Shown: in pieces, positions 23,888-31,149 of the stretch
Layout of the letters: every line of letters starts with the position of its first letter
Numbering within the stretch: position 1 is the first letter of the stretch
Assembly (NCBI RefSeq): GCF_900637665.1
Contig: NZ_LR134386.1
Span: 4,518,501-4,582,500 of the forward strand
Source of the DNA: Chryseobacterium nakagawai
GTDB lineage: Bacteria; Bacteroidota; Bacteroidia; Flavobacteriales; Weeksellaceae
Direction of reading: 5' to 3'
Length of the DNA: 64,000 nucleotides
Program-made: the position numbers and the translations under genes
The notes under the pieces: model-generated
Databases searched by the model: none
Seen by the model: the letters and a program-made list of their open reading frames with translations, nothing else
Told to the model about the DNA's origin: nothing

Positions 23888-24949
23888 TTATCCTTCATAC
23901 ATATACGTCGTCAGATAATGAAGCTCAGATCTGCTTACCTCTTTAGATTCAGCTTCTGCCTGTTCCAGCGTATATTGTGAATTGATTTCTTTTTTCTGGA
24001 AAACAAATGAGTTATTTGCATTTTTATCTACTACATCATTAAAGATATGTTCAATTTCAGAATTGGCTAATGAAGCAAAGCTAATATCCTCAAAACCATA
24101 CATGAGTCTCAAATCATCAAATTGTTTAAAATTTTCATCTACGAATCCCTGTAGTTGAGCTTTTGAATCAAAATTACCTGCCCAGATATTGTAGGCATAT
24201 TTTTTCTTTTTCGGTTTGTCTAAAATGCTTTGGTATACGAAGTTTTCTCCAAGATAAGCTTCTCTTACCTGTGGATCATTCGCTAGATCTTCCGGTAGTC
24301 CTTCTTTAAGGATCTTTCCTTCAAACATAATATAGGTTTTGTTGGTAATCGCAAGGGTTTGCTGTACATTGTGGTCGGTGATCAGAATTCCGATATTTTT
24401 ATCTACAAGACTTCTTACAATTTTTTGAATATCTTCCACCGCAATCGGGTCAACTCCTGCAAACGGTTCATCCAAAAGAATAAAGTTCGGGCTTGTAGCT
24501 AAACAACGGGCAATCTCTGTTCTACGTCTCTCTCCTCCAGAAAGAAGATCTCCTCTGTTTTTACGAACATGCTGTAAAGAAAATTCCTCGATCAGTTCAT
24601 CACATTTGATTTGCTGTTCACGTTTTGAAAGTTTTGTCAACTGCAATACTCCCATAATATTTTCTTCTACAGACAATTTTCTGAAAACGGAAGCTTCCTG
24701 TGCCAGATATCCGATCCCTTTTTGGGCTCTTCGATACATCGCATCTGTAGTAATTTCCTGTTTATCCAGAAAAATTTTCCCTGAAGTAGGCTTAACCAAC
24801 CCTACGATCATATAAAACGATGTAGTTTTTCCTGCTCCATTCGGACCAAGCAAACCAACAATTTCTCCCTGTTGAACCTGTACAGAAACGCCTTTTACAA
24901 CTTTTTTAGGACCGTATTCTTTGATTAAGTTTTCTCCGCGTAAAATCAT
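23888..24949 (-). CDS. lptB: LPS-export ABC ATPase LptB with an added C-terminal domain
   Basis: 353 aa. Residues 1-240 are a complete LptB: Walker A GPNGAGKTT, signature LLSGGERRRTEIAR, Walker B FILLDEPFAGVDP, switch histidine in ITDHN, and the family ending REAYLGENF. LptB powers lipopolysaccharide extraction from the inner membrane with LptF/LptG. LptB is usually about 240 aa; here about 110 further residues follow in frame (KKKKYAYNIWAGNFDSKAQL onward). The extension begins with the IWxGxFxS pattern reminiscent of Imm22/DUF4284 immunity-like domains, a weak resemblance. The stop at 23888 precedes a normal terminator, so this is not a read-through artefact. Confidence 0.9.
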   Translation of the reverse strand: MILRGENLIKEYGPKKVVKGVSVQVQQGEIVGLLGPNGAGKTTSFYMIVGLVKPTSGKIFLDKQEITTDAMYRRAQKGIGYLAQEASVFRKLSVEENIMGVLQLTKLSKREQQIKCDELIEEFSLQHVRKNRGDLLSGGERRRTEIARCLATSPNFILLDEPFAGVDPIAVEDIQKIVRSLVDKNIGILITDHNVQQTLAITNKTYIMFEGKILKEGLPEDLANDPQVREAYLGENFVYQSILDKPKKKKYAYNIWAGNFDSKAQLQGFVDENFKQFDDLRLMYGFEDISFASLANSEIEHIFNDVVDKNANNSFVFQKKEINSQYTLEQAEAESKEVSRSELHYLTTYMYEG

Positions 24950-25097
24950 AGGGCAAATATATCAAAAATATAAACTTCACTTATAGGTTAATGTAAACTT
25001 GTTGATCTTACATGTAAACTCATTCACTTCCAAATCATTGTAACTTTTCATTATTTTGAGCTACTTATTGTACAAAATCAATTACAAACATTAAGAA

Positions 25098-25394
25098 ATG
25101 GAAAATTACGGTTATACCAAAACAGAAAACACAGCAAACCAACAGCAAACTACTACCCCTTACCGCTCAGAAAAAAAGCTTCCTCCAGCTCTATTAGGTA
25201 TTCTTGTTGGCTGGCTGGGTCTAAATAAATTTTATCTTGGATATACCAAAGAAGGAATTATCCAATTAGTTTTGAATATTGTTACTTGTGGGGTTGCTTC
25301 TATTATTCCTTTTATTGAGGGTATCATTTATCTTTGTATGGATGACAAACAGTTTGATGACACCTATGTTTATGGAAGAAAACCTTGGTTATAA
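25098..25394 (+). CDS. TM2-domain membrane protein
   Basis: 98 aa. A polar N-terminus of about 30 residues rich in Gln/Thr is followed by the TM2 signature: helix 1 (LLGILVGWLGLNKFYLGYT), a short turn, then helix 2 (IIQLVLNIVTCGVASIIPFI) and the DDKQFDDTY tail. TM2 proteins sit in the inner membrane; their roles are mostly unknown. It lies directly upstream of the double-glycine peptide genes on the same strand, about 70 nt before the first, without a visible terminator between, so partial read-through is possible. Confidence 0.85.
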   Translation: MENYGYTKTENTANQQQTTTPYRSEKKLPPALLGILVGWLGLNKFYLGYTKEGIIQLVLNIVTCGVASIIPFIEGIIYLCMDDKQFDDTYVYGRKPWL

Positions 25395-25427
25395 TTAAAT
25401 ATCAAAAACAGTATGATATATTTTCAT

Positions 25428-25435
25428 TATTTTAG
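25428..25435 (+). promoter_or_regulatory. TAnnTTAG box of peptide gene 1
   Basis: TATTTTAG located exactly 27 nt before the ATG at 25463. The second peptide gene has TATCTTAG at the same distance and the third has TATATTAG at 25 nt. Confidence 0.5.
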
Positions 25436-25462
25436 AGTACCTAATTAATAAAAATATTCACC

Positions 25463-25636
25463 ATGAAAAAATTAACAAAAAAAGATTTGAAAATAATCAA
25501 CGGCGGATACATTGGATACCCAGATGACTATGGCAATTGTCTTCCAGGGTGGTATCTTTGCCCTACCAATGTCTGTATTTTTGATGATGGAGGGAACAAA
25601 CCTATAGATCCAAAAGATTCGTTTTGCTTTGGGTAA
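25463..25636 (+). CDS. Double-glycine-leader Cys-rich peptide 1
   Basis: 57 aa. Leader KKLTKKDLKIINGG ends at G14-G15, the recognition pattern for C39-peptidase ABC exporters. The predicted 42-aa product has four cysteines (C26, C33, C38, C55) with the core GWYLCPTNVC and ends FCFG. A paralogue at 25905 has identical cysteine spacing for the first three, the same core and the same CFG end. Related leaders occur widely in Chryseobacterium on bacteriocin-like peptides. No exporter or modification enzyme is encoded next to it. Function (antimicrobial, signalling or other) is not known. Confidence 0.75.
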   Translation: MKKLTKKDLKIINGGYIGYPDDYGNCLPGWYLCPTNVCIFDDGGNKPIDPKDSFCFG

Positions 25637-25643
25637 AAAAAAT

Positions 25644-25665
25644 GGCTGTTCAAATCTGAGCAGCC
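25644..25665 (+). terminator. Terminator after peptide gene 1
   Basis: Stem GGCTGTTCA with TGAGCAGCC (one G-U pair), loop AATC, followed by TATTTTATAT. The stretch from here to the next peptide gene (25666-25869) shows no gene. Confidence 0.65.
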
Positions 25666-25869
25666 TATTTTATATATTACTTCTATGATCATTATTCCCC
25701 TTAAATAATAAAATGGTTTGCCTTCTTAATCATATTTTCTGTTTCATCACTTCAGTAGTAAAAGACTCTTATAACACCCATCTTTAAGAAGGGTAAATTA
25801 ATACCAATATATTGAGCATTCATTTTTTCGAAAAAAGAAAAATATATCAAAATAGTGTGATATTTTTAT

Positions 25870-25877
25870 TATCTTAG
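25870..25877 (+). promoter_or_regulatory. TAnnTTAG box of peptide gene 2
   Basis: TATCTTAG, 27 nt before the ATG at 25905. The upstream 40 nt (ATATCAAAAtAGTGTGATAT then TTTTATTA) align with those of peptide gene 1, so the promoter was duplicated with the gene. Confidence 0.5.
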
Positions 25878-25904
25878 GCTCACAAACCAATAAAAATAAT
25901 TATT

Positions 25905-26087
25905 ATGAAAAAATTAAGTAAAAAAGATTTGAAAACAATCAATGGCGGAAGTATTCGTTTTCCTGATTCAGAAGGCAGATGTCCGGCTGGTTGGTACCTA
26001 TGCCCTACCAATGTTTGTGTGGATGATAAAGGCGGAGAAAGTCCTATTCGCGAAGGACATCGTGATTATAAAGCATGTTTTGGATAA
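25905..26087 (+). CDS. Double-glycine-leader Cys-rich peptide 2
   Basis: 60 aa. Leader MKKLSKKDLKTINGG, predicted mature peptide of 45 aa from S16, cysteines C26, C33, C38 and C58, core CPAGWYLCPTNVC and C-terminus ACFG. It differs from peptide 1 mainly between the third and fourth cysteine, where it is charged (ESPIREGHRDYK). The gene and its upstream region form a tandem duplication with 25410-25636. A strong bidirectional terminator separates it from the convergent third peptide gene. Confidence 0.8.
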   Translation: MKKLSKKDLKTINGGSIRFPDSEGRCPAGWYLCPTNVCVDDKGGESPIREGHRDYKACFG

Positions 26088-26107
26088 AAAGCTACATTAT
26101 ACAAAAA

Positions 26108-26132
26108 AGAGATTGCTGATCAAGCAATCTCT
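26108..26132. terminator. Bidirectional terminator between peptide genes 2 and 3
   Basis: Stem AGAGATTGCT (26108-26117) with AGCAATCTCT (26123-26132), 5-nt loop, flanked by A-tract on the left and T-tract on the right so that it works for both converging genes. Confidence 0.9.
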
Positions 26133-26150
26133 TTTTTGTATGTATGTCAA

Positions 26151-26294
26151 TTAATCAGGACAAGCTACATGATTGATTGTGCATGGATGCCAAATACCTT
26201 TACATAATGTCCCGCAATTTGGGTCATCAATGATTACTTCTCCTCCTTTAATTCCTTTCAATTGGTTTCTTTCGATCTTCTTTAAATTTTTCAT
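26151..26294 (-). CDS. Double-glycine-leader Cys-rich peptide 3
   Basis: 47 aa, read from ATG at 26294 to TAA at 26151. Leader MKNLKKIERNQLKGIKGG, predicted mature peptide of 29 aa starting EVIIDDPNCGTLCKGIWHPC and ending NHVACPD, with cysteines C27, C31, C38 and C45. It is divergent from peptides 1 and 2 but keeps the leader type, four cysteines and a TAnnTTAG box (TATATTAG, complement of 26320-26327) 25 nt upstream. Too short for most gene callers, so likely unannotated in relatives. Function unknown. Confidence 0.7.
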   Translation of the reverse strand: MKNLKKIERNQLKGIKGGEVIIDDPNCGTLCKGIWHPCTINHVACPD

Positions 26295-26319
26295 AATTAA
26301 CTATTTTATTTTTAGAATT

Positions 26320-26327
26320 CTAATATA
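26320..26327 (-). promoter_or_regulatory. TAnnTTAG box of peptide gene 3
   Basis: Minus-strand TATATTAG, 25 nt before the start codon; matches the element in front of the other two peptide genes. Confidence 0.45.
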
Positions 26328-26382
26328 AGAATATTCTCTATATAAAGAATTATTTCAAATTTTTTTTTTTGAAAGCTCACAA

Positions 26383-26413
26383 AAAATAGACTGCCTTACT
26401 GACAGTCTATTTT
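26383..26413 (-). terminator. Terminator of hemB
   Basis: Stem AAAATAGACTG (26383-26393) with CAGTCTATTTT (26403-26413), 9-nt loop, T-run on the minus strand. Confidence 0.85.
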
Positions 26414-26433
26414 AAAAGGTATTTGAATTTCTT

Positions 26434-27423
26434 TTATTTATTTAAAATCATCGCTGCCTCCTTAGCAAAATAAGTGAAGATCATGTCTGCACCAGCCCTT
26501 TTGAAACAAGTAAGGCTTTCAATAATTGTTTTATCATTATCCAACCATCCGTTTTGAACAGCTGCTTTTACCATTGCATATTCTCCACTTACGTTATACA
26601 CAGCAATTGGAAGGTCAATGGCTTCACGTACTTTAGAAACGATATCCAAATAAGGAAGACCTGGTTTAATCATGATAACATCTGCTCCTTCATCAATATC
26701 TTTAAATACTTCGTTCAAAGCTTCACGAGTATTGTGAAAATCCATCTGATAAGTCTTTTTATCTTTCGGAATTTCAACATTTTCTTTTGGAGCACTGTCT
26801 AAAGCACTTCTGAAAGGTCCATAGAAAGAACTTGCATATTTTGCAGCGTAACTTACGATACCAACATCTGTAAATCCACTTTCTTCCAATGCTTCACGAA
26901 TCACCTGAACTCTGCCATCCATCATATCACTTGGCGCTACAAGATCTGCTCCTGCTTCTGCATGAGATACTGACATTTTTGCTAATGCCTCATTGGTAGC
27001 ATCATTTAAGATTTTTCCGTTTTCAATAATTCCGTCGTGCCCGTAGATTGAATAAGGATCTAAGGCAACATCAGGCATTACCACCATTCCCGGAACTGCA
27101 TCTTTGATGGCTTTGATCGTATTCTGCATCAATCCGTTTTTGTTCCATGCTTCTTTTCCTGTATTATCTTTCAGGTTTTCGGACACCTTCATGTACAAAT
27201 TGACAGCTTTTACGCCCAAAGAAAATAATTCCTTACATTCTTTTACTGTTAAATCTATGCTTCGCCTAAAGATTCCCGGCATCGACAGGATCGGTTCCTG
27301 CATGTTTTCGCCCTCCATTACGAAGATTGGCATTACAAAATCATCAGTTGTAAGCACATTTTCTCTTACCAAACTTCTGATAGATTCATTAACTCTAAGT
27401 CTTCTATTTCTTGAATGTATCAT
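26434..27423 (-). CDS. hemB: Porphobilinogen synthase (delta-aminolevulinate dehydratase)
   Basis: 329 aa. Both active-site lysines are recognisable: SYAAKYASSFYGPFR (about residue 195) and the Schiff-base lysine in MIKPGLPYLD (about 250), followed by AYNVSGEYAM. The metal loop reads DVALDPYSIYGHDG, lacking the cysteines of zinc enzymes, so this is the Mg/K-dependent type. It condenses two 5-aminolevulinate molecules in heme synthesis. A TAAATTTG box lies upstream (complement of 27452-27459). The MDFHN segment replaces the more usual MDPAN. Confidence 0.95.
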   Translation of the reverse strand: MIHSRNRRLRVNESIRSLVRENVLTTDDFVMPIFVMEGENMQEPILSMPGIFRRSIDLTVKECKELFSLGVKAVNLYMKVSENLKDNTGKEAWNKNGLMQNTIKAIKDAVPGMVVMPDVALDPYSIYGHDGIIENGKILNDATNEALAKMSVSHAEAGADLVAPSDMMDGRVQVIREALEESGFTDVGIVSYAAKYASSFYGPFRSALDSAPKENVEIPKDKKTYQMDFHNTREALNEVFKDIDEGADVIMIKPGLPYLDIVSKVREAIDLPIAVYNVSGEYAMVKAAVQNGWLDNDKTIIESLTCFKRAGADMIFTYFAKEAAMILNK

Positions 27424-27451
27424 TTTGGAATACTTTTTGAATAAGTTTCTA

Positions 27452-27459
27452 CAAATTTA
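27452..27459 (-). promoter_or_regulatory. -7 box upstream of hemB
   Basis: Minus-strand TAAATTTG, exact TAnnTTTG match, 28 nt before the hemB ATG. -33 partner not convincing. Confidence 0.5.
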
Positions 27460-27481
27460 CTATAAGTTATACAAAAAACTA

Positions 27482-27512
27482 TTGTATGAAATTGTAGAAT
27501 TTGTTATATTTG
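27482..27512 (+). promoter_or_regulatory. Promoter of the T9SS-sorted small protein
   Basis: TTG (27482-27484), 20-nt spacer, TATATTTG (27505-27512). It is divergent from the hemB promoter in the same 118-nt interval. Confidence 0.65.
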
Positions 27513-27541
27513 TTATATATATTCGAGAAATTATAAATTTG

Positions 27542-27892
27542 ATGAAAAAATTTTTACTTTTATTTTTATTTGTAGGCGCTTTTGTTGGTTTTTCCAACAA
27601 TTTACAAGCTCAGCTTAGAGAGCCGGGTTCCATCACTCAGAAGGCAGATGATGGTGTTTTGCTTGCCTATCCAAATCCTGCAAAGGATTTCCTTATCATT
27701 AAGGCAAAAGATTCTTCTTTGAGAATCAAAAGTGTGACTTTTTATTCTATTTTGGGTATGCAAGTTGCCAATTATACAGTCAATATGAATTCCGGAGAGA
27801 TCAATATTGAAAAATTAAAACCCGGAAAATATCTGATCCGTTATATTTTGAGCGACAACACGCAGAAAGTTACTCAAATCGTGAAACAATAA
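27542..27892 (+). CDS. Minimal protein consisting of a signal peptide and a T9SS type A sorting domain
   Basis: 116 aa from ATG 27542, chosen because it begins the signal peptide MKKFLLLFLFVGAFVGFSNN (ending QAQ); the open frame extends further upstream but there overlaps hemB and its promoter. Residues 45-116 form the Por secretion C-terminal domain: AYPNPAKDFLIIKA, SILGMQV, and INIEKLKPGKYLIRY with VKQ at the end. Between signal and sorting domain only about 20 residues remain (LREPGSITQKADDGV). The type IX system would export it, but almost no cargo is present. Role unknown; it could act as a small surface protein. Confidence 0.8.
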   Translation: MKKFLLLFLFVGAFVGFSNNLQAQLREPGSITQKADDGVLLAYPNPAKDFLIIKAKDSSLRIKSVTFYSILGMQVANYTVNMNSGEINIEKLKPGKYLIRYILSDNTQKVTQIVKQ

Positions 27893-27898
27893 ATTAAG

Positions 27899-27924
27899 AT
27901 CCTGATAATCATCAGGATTTTTTC
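27899..27924 (+). terminator. Terminator after the T9SS-sorted small protein
   Basis: Stem ATCCTGAT (27899-27906) with ATCAGGAT (27911-27918), loop AATC, then T-tract. Confidence 0.85.
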
Positions 27925-27997
27925 TTTTATAACAATCTCTTTTAATATTTACGTAACTTTAAGCACTTTTTTCTACTAATTGTAAAAAAACAACTTA

Positions 27998-28909
27998 ATG
28001 CTAAAAGCTGAACATATTAAAAAGACCTATAATACCGGAAAAAAGGTCGCATTGGATGATTTCAGCATCCATGTTCCTAAAGGAAGTATTTACGGACTTT
28101 TAGGTCCCAACGGAGCCGGAAAAACTTCATTCATTCGTATCATTAACCAGATTACCCAGGCAGACTCCGGAGAGATCTTAATTAACGGAGAAAAACTGAA
28201 TCCAAATCACATCAAAGATATCGGTTATATGCCTGAAGAAAGAGGGCTATACAAAAATATGAGTGTAGGAGATCAAATCCTGTACTTTGGAGAATTAAAG
28301 GGAATGAGCAAAAATGATGCTCTGAATGAAGCTAAAAAATGGTTTGAAAAACTGAATATCGACCAATGGTGGAAAAAAAAGCTTTCCGAACTGTCTAAAG
28401 GAATGGCACAAAAGATTCAATTTGTGGTAACAGTACTTCACAGACCTCATCTTTTAATCCTTGATGAACCTTTCTCAGGTTTTGATCCTGTAAATGCCAA
28501 TCTCATCAAAGATCAGATCATTGATTTGAAGAATAACGGAACTACGATCATTCTGTCCACCCACAGAATGGAAAGTGTGGAAGAAATGTGTGACTACGTG
28601 GCTTTGATTAACAATTCCAAGAAAATCATTGATGGAAGGGTCTTTGACGTTAGGGAAAAATTCAAGAAAAATATTTTTGGCATTACCCTTTCTGAAGTGA
28701 ATAATGAACAATTAGAAAGCTTCAGAAACAAATATGAGCTTTTCAACTTTTCCAATGAGAACAGTCTCGTTTCTTTTGATCTGAAAAATGAAGCGGATCA
28801 GAATAATATTCTTCTTGACCTTGTGCACGTAGGAAAAGTAAGATCATTTGATGAAAGGATCCCTAGTATGAATGAAGTGTTTATTAACGCTGTAAGTAAC
28901 CATTCTTAA
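27998..28909 (+). CDS. ABC transporter ATPase, NatA-like
   Basis: 303 aa. Walker A is GPNGAGKTSF, signature LSKGMAQKIQF, Walker B LLILDEPFSGFDPVNAN, followed by the H-loop STHRMES. The C-terminal 80 residues match the extension found on NatA-type ATPases (DUF4162-like). It pairs with the permease that begins 4 nt downstream. NatAB systems expel sodium or act on antimicrobial peptides; the direction is export, the substrate unknown. Confidence 0.88.
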   Translation: MLKAEHIKKTYNTGKKVALDDFSIHVPKGSIYGLLGPNGAGKTSFIRIINQITQADSGEILINGEKLNPNHIKDIGYMPEERGLYKNMSVGDQILYFGELKGMSKNDALNEAKKWFEKLNIDQWWKKKLSELSKGMAQKIQFVVTVLHRPHLLILDEPFSGFDPVNANLIKDQIIDLKNNGTTIILSTHRMESVEEMCDYVALINNSKKIIDGRVFDVREKFKKNIFGITLSEVNNEQLESFRNKYELFNFSNENSLVSFDLKNEADQNNILLDLVHVGKVRSFDERIPSMNEVFINAVSNHS

Positions 28910-28913
28910 TTTT

Positions 28914-30224
28914 ATGAAAAATATTTTTTTAATTACAAAGAGAGAGTTTCTTACACAGGTTAAGAAAAAATCCTTTATCATATTGACTTTATTGGCACCT
29001 GTTATGATTATTGCCTTCGGTGCCGTAATCGGATTAATGTTTAAAGCCAATGAATCGCACAGTATTATTGAGGTTGTTGACAAAAGTGGTTTATTTACGA
29101 ATCAGCTGAAGTCTAATGATAAACTGAACTACGTATTTGTTTCTGCAGCAGATGAAAAATCCAAGATTAACAATTTAAAAGGAAATGAATCTCTGGATGG
29201 GATCTTAATTTTACCTGAATTAAAAGGACAAAATTACGAAGAGCTAGAATCGGGAGCAAGATTGGTTATCAACAGTAAAATGGGCTTTGATACCAAGCAG
29301 AAGATCGTTTCTGATATAAGCAATGTTGTTAAAAAGGAAAAAATCAAACAATTAGGGATTCAGGAAACCCAGCTGAACGATCTTGATAAGAGTTTCAGTC
29401 TGAAAACAATTAATGTTGCAGATAATAATAAAGAAGATTCTGACCTTACTTTTGGTGTTAAATCCGGACTTAGTATGGTCTTAATGTATGTTACTTTTAT
29501 GTTCATTATTATCTATGGAGTAAGAGTAATGCGAAGCGTGTTGGAAGAAAAGAACAACCGTGTTGTAGAGATCATTATTTCTTCCGTAAAACCTTTTGAA
29601 TTGATGATGGGTAAAATCCTTGGAGTAACATTGGTTGCTCTTACCCAGTTTTTGATCTGGATTACCATGTCAGTAATTGGAGCTTTGGTTTTAAATACTG
29701 GATTTTCACCTCTTCAACAGACCGTTCCCGGTACCAATGAGCAAATTGCTAGTAAACTGGATATGACTCAGCTTGCCACCCAGATTTCTCATAGTCTGCT
29801 GGAGCTGAATTTCCCATTGATCATCTTTGTGTTCATTGTTTTCTTCCTTTTAGGATATATTTTCTACAGTTCTATTTATGCAGCTATTGGTTCTGCTGTG
29901 GATAATGAAACAGAGACCCAGCAATTCACTTTATTTGCAATCTTACCATTAACGTTGGGAATGTATGGAAGTTTCTCATTAATGAACAATCCTGACGGCC
30001 CAATGGGTTTCTGGTTATCTATTATTCCTTTTACTTCACCAGTTGCCATGATTGCAAGAATACCGTTCGGAGTTCCGGCATGGCAGATTGCCTTATCTAT
30101 TGTGCTGCTATTGGCTACCACTGTCTTTATGATATTCCTTGCCGGAAAAATCTATCGTGTAGGAATTTTGATGTACGGAAATAAGGCTACTTTAAAAGAG
30201 CTTTGGAAATGGATTAGGGGCTAA
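28914..30224 (+). CDS. ABC-2 type permease, NatB-like
   Basis: 436 aa. One transmembrane helix near residues 20-42, a large extracytoplasmic domain (about 45-180), then five more helices (from SMVLMYVTFMFIIIYGVRVM to the C-terminal LATTVFMIFLAGKIYRVG). The motif RSVLEEKNNRVVEIIISSVKP and GKILGV are diagnostic of NatB-like permeases. It starts 4 nt after its ATPase and is followed by a terminator, making a two-gene operon. Confidence 0.88.
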   Translation: MKNIFLITKREFLTQVKKKSFIILTLLAPVMIIAFGAVIGLMFKANESHSIIEVVDKSGLFTNQLKSNDKLNYVFVSAADEKSKINNLKGNESLDGILILPELKGQNYEELESGARLVINSKMGFDTKQKIVSDISNVVKKEKIKQLGIQETQLNDLDKSFSLKTINVADNNKEDSDLTFGVKSGLSMVLMYVTFMFIIIYGVRVMRSVLEEKNNRVVEIIISSVKPFELMMGKILGVTLVALTQFLIWITMSVIGALVLNTGFSPLQQTVPGTNEQIASKLDMTQLATQISHSLLELNFPLIIFVFIVFFLLGYIFYSSIYAAIGSAVDNETETQQFTLFAILPLTLGMYGSFSLMNNPDGPMGFWLSIIPFTSPVAMIARIPFGVPAWQIALSIVLLLATTVFMIFLAGKIYRVGILMYGNKATLKELWKWIRG

Positions 30225-30251
30225 TTCCTAGGACAAAAACATTGAAAATTT

Positions 30252-30290
30252 AAAGGGCAAATTGGCAACAAGCTAATTTGCCCTTTTTTT
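30252..30290 (+). terminator. Terminator after the NatAB-like operon
   Basis: Stem AAAGGGCAAATT (30252-30263) with AATTTGCCCTTT (30275-30286), then T-tract. Confidence 0.9.
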
Positions 30291-30406
30291 ATTTTAGAAA
30301 TGAGGAAGCCTATCTCTTATCCTCAAATAAAATATTCAAAATTATAGAATGCAATCACTTCATTTCCTATATAAGCTCTCTGTTTACTTACATAAGGGCA
30401 TAAAAA

Positions 30407-30436
30407 AATATCCCGGAAAGTTATTTCCGGGATATT
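30407..30436 (-). terminator. Terminator of the small porin gene
   Basis: Stem AATATCCCGGAAA (30407-30419) with TTTCCGGGATATT (30424-30436), loop GTTA; T-run on the minus strand. Marks the end of the lpx-sucD block. Confidence 0.9.
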
Positions 30437-30461
30437 GTATTTTATATTCTGAATAAATAGT

Positions 30462-31133
30462 TTATTTGAATATGTAGCTTAAGGTAAGAGCGATCACCTG
30501 TTCAGATTTTTTCTTATCAGATCCACCTTTTTCTTTTACAAGATTCGGGTAAGTATCTGAAAGACCTAAGTCATATTTTACAGCTACTTCAAGTTGTCTC
30601 TTATAGCTATATCCTACACCAAATCCTATCCCCCAGTTAAAGCTATTGGCTTTTCCATTTACACCGGGAGGTTGTGAAGGATCACTTCCATCCGGATAAT
30701 AATAAGGTCTGGTTGCAGGAGCATCTTTAACATTTTGGTTGATCAAAAAGTTAAATCTAGGTCCTAATAATCCAAAGAACTCAGATGCTGATTCTGAAAA
30801 GTACCCTTTGAAATAAAGAGGTACACTCAAATAGTTATTAGCATATACTGCGTTATAACCACTCGCATTCTTAGCGTCACTATCTTTCCCAGTTTCTCCT
30901 GCCCCATAGTATAGAACTTCAGGTTGGATATAAAACTGGTTTGTCTTTCCTACGGGAATTAAAGCCAAAGCTCCACCTTGAAAGGTATATCTTGGGCCTG
31001 AAGGATTATGGGCATTGGAAACTCTTGAATAGTTTAATCCCGCCGTAACCCCGAATCTTGTATTTTTCCATTGCACTTGTGCAAAGGATAAAGCAGAAAG
31101 GGTTAAAGCTGAGGCTAATAAAAGTTTTTTCAT
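30462..31133 (-). CDS. Small outer-membrane beta-barrel (porin-family) protein
   Basis: 223 aa with signal peptide (MKKLLLASALTLSALSFAQ). The mature part has eight or so amphipathic strands, opening TRFGVTAGLNYSRVSN and closing with the outer-membrane terminal aromatic (LTLSYIFK), typical of OMP_b-brl_2 porin-like proteins. A proline/glycine loop (DGSDPSQPPGVNG) lies around 150. It starts 16 nt after the sucD stop, so it may be co-transcribed with it, and is followed by a strong terminator. Function is structural or unknown. Confidence 0.82.
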   Translation of the reverse strand: MKKLLLASALTLSALSFAQVQWKNTRFGVTAGLNYSRVSNAHNPSGPRYTFQGGALALIPVGKTNQFYIQPEVLYYGAGETGKDSDAKNASGYNAVYANNYLSVPLYFKGYFSESASEFFGLLGPRFNFLINQNVKDAPATRPYYYPDGSDPSQPPGVNGKANSFNWGIGFGVGYSYKRQLEVAVKYDLGLSDTYPNLVKEKGGSDKKKSEQVIALTLSYIFK

Positions 31134-31149
31134 ATTGTTTGTTTTTATA

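Noticed and set aside
25942..26154. Alternative 70-codon frame overlapping peptide gene 2
   Set aside because: It lies out of frame within a gene whose leader and cysteine pattern are conserved in the paralogue; no promoter or domain supports it.
25410..26327. CRISPR-like or tandem repeat array
   Set aside because: The similarity is a gene duplication with coding potential, with only two units and no regular spacer.
27104..27541. Upstream in-frame extension of the T9SS-sorted small protein (to 262 aa)
   Set aside because: It overlaps hemB on the other strand, carries no domain, and the ATG at 27542 begins a perfect signal peptide just after a consensus promoter.
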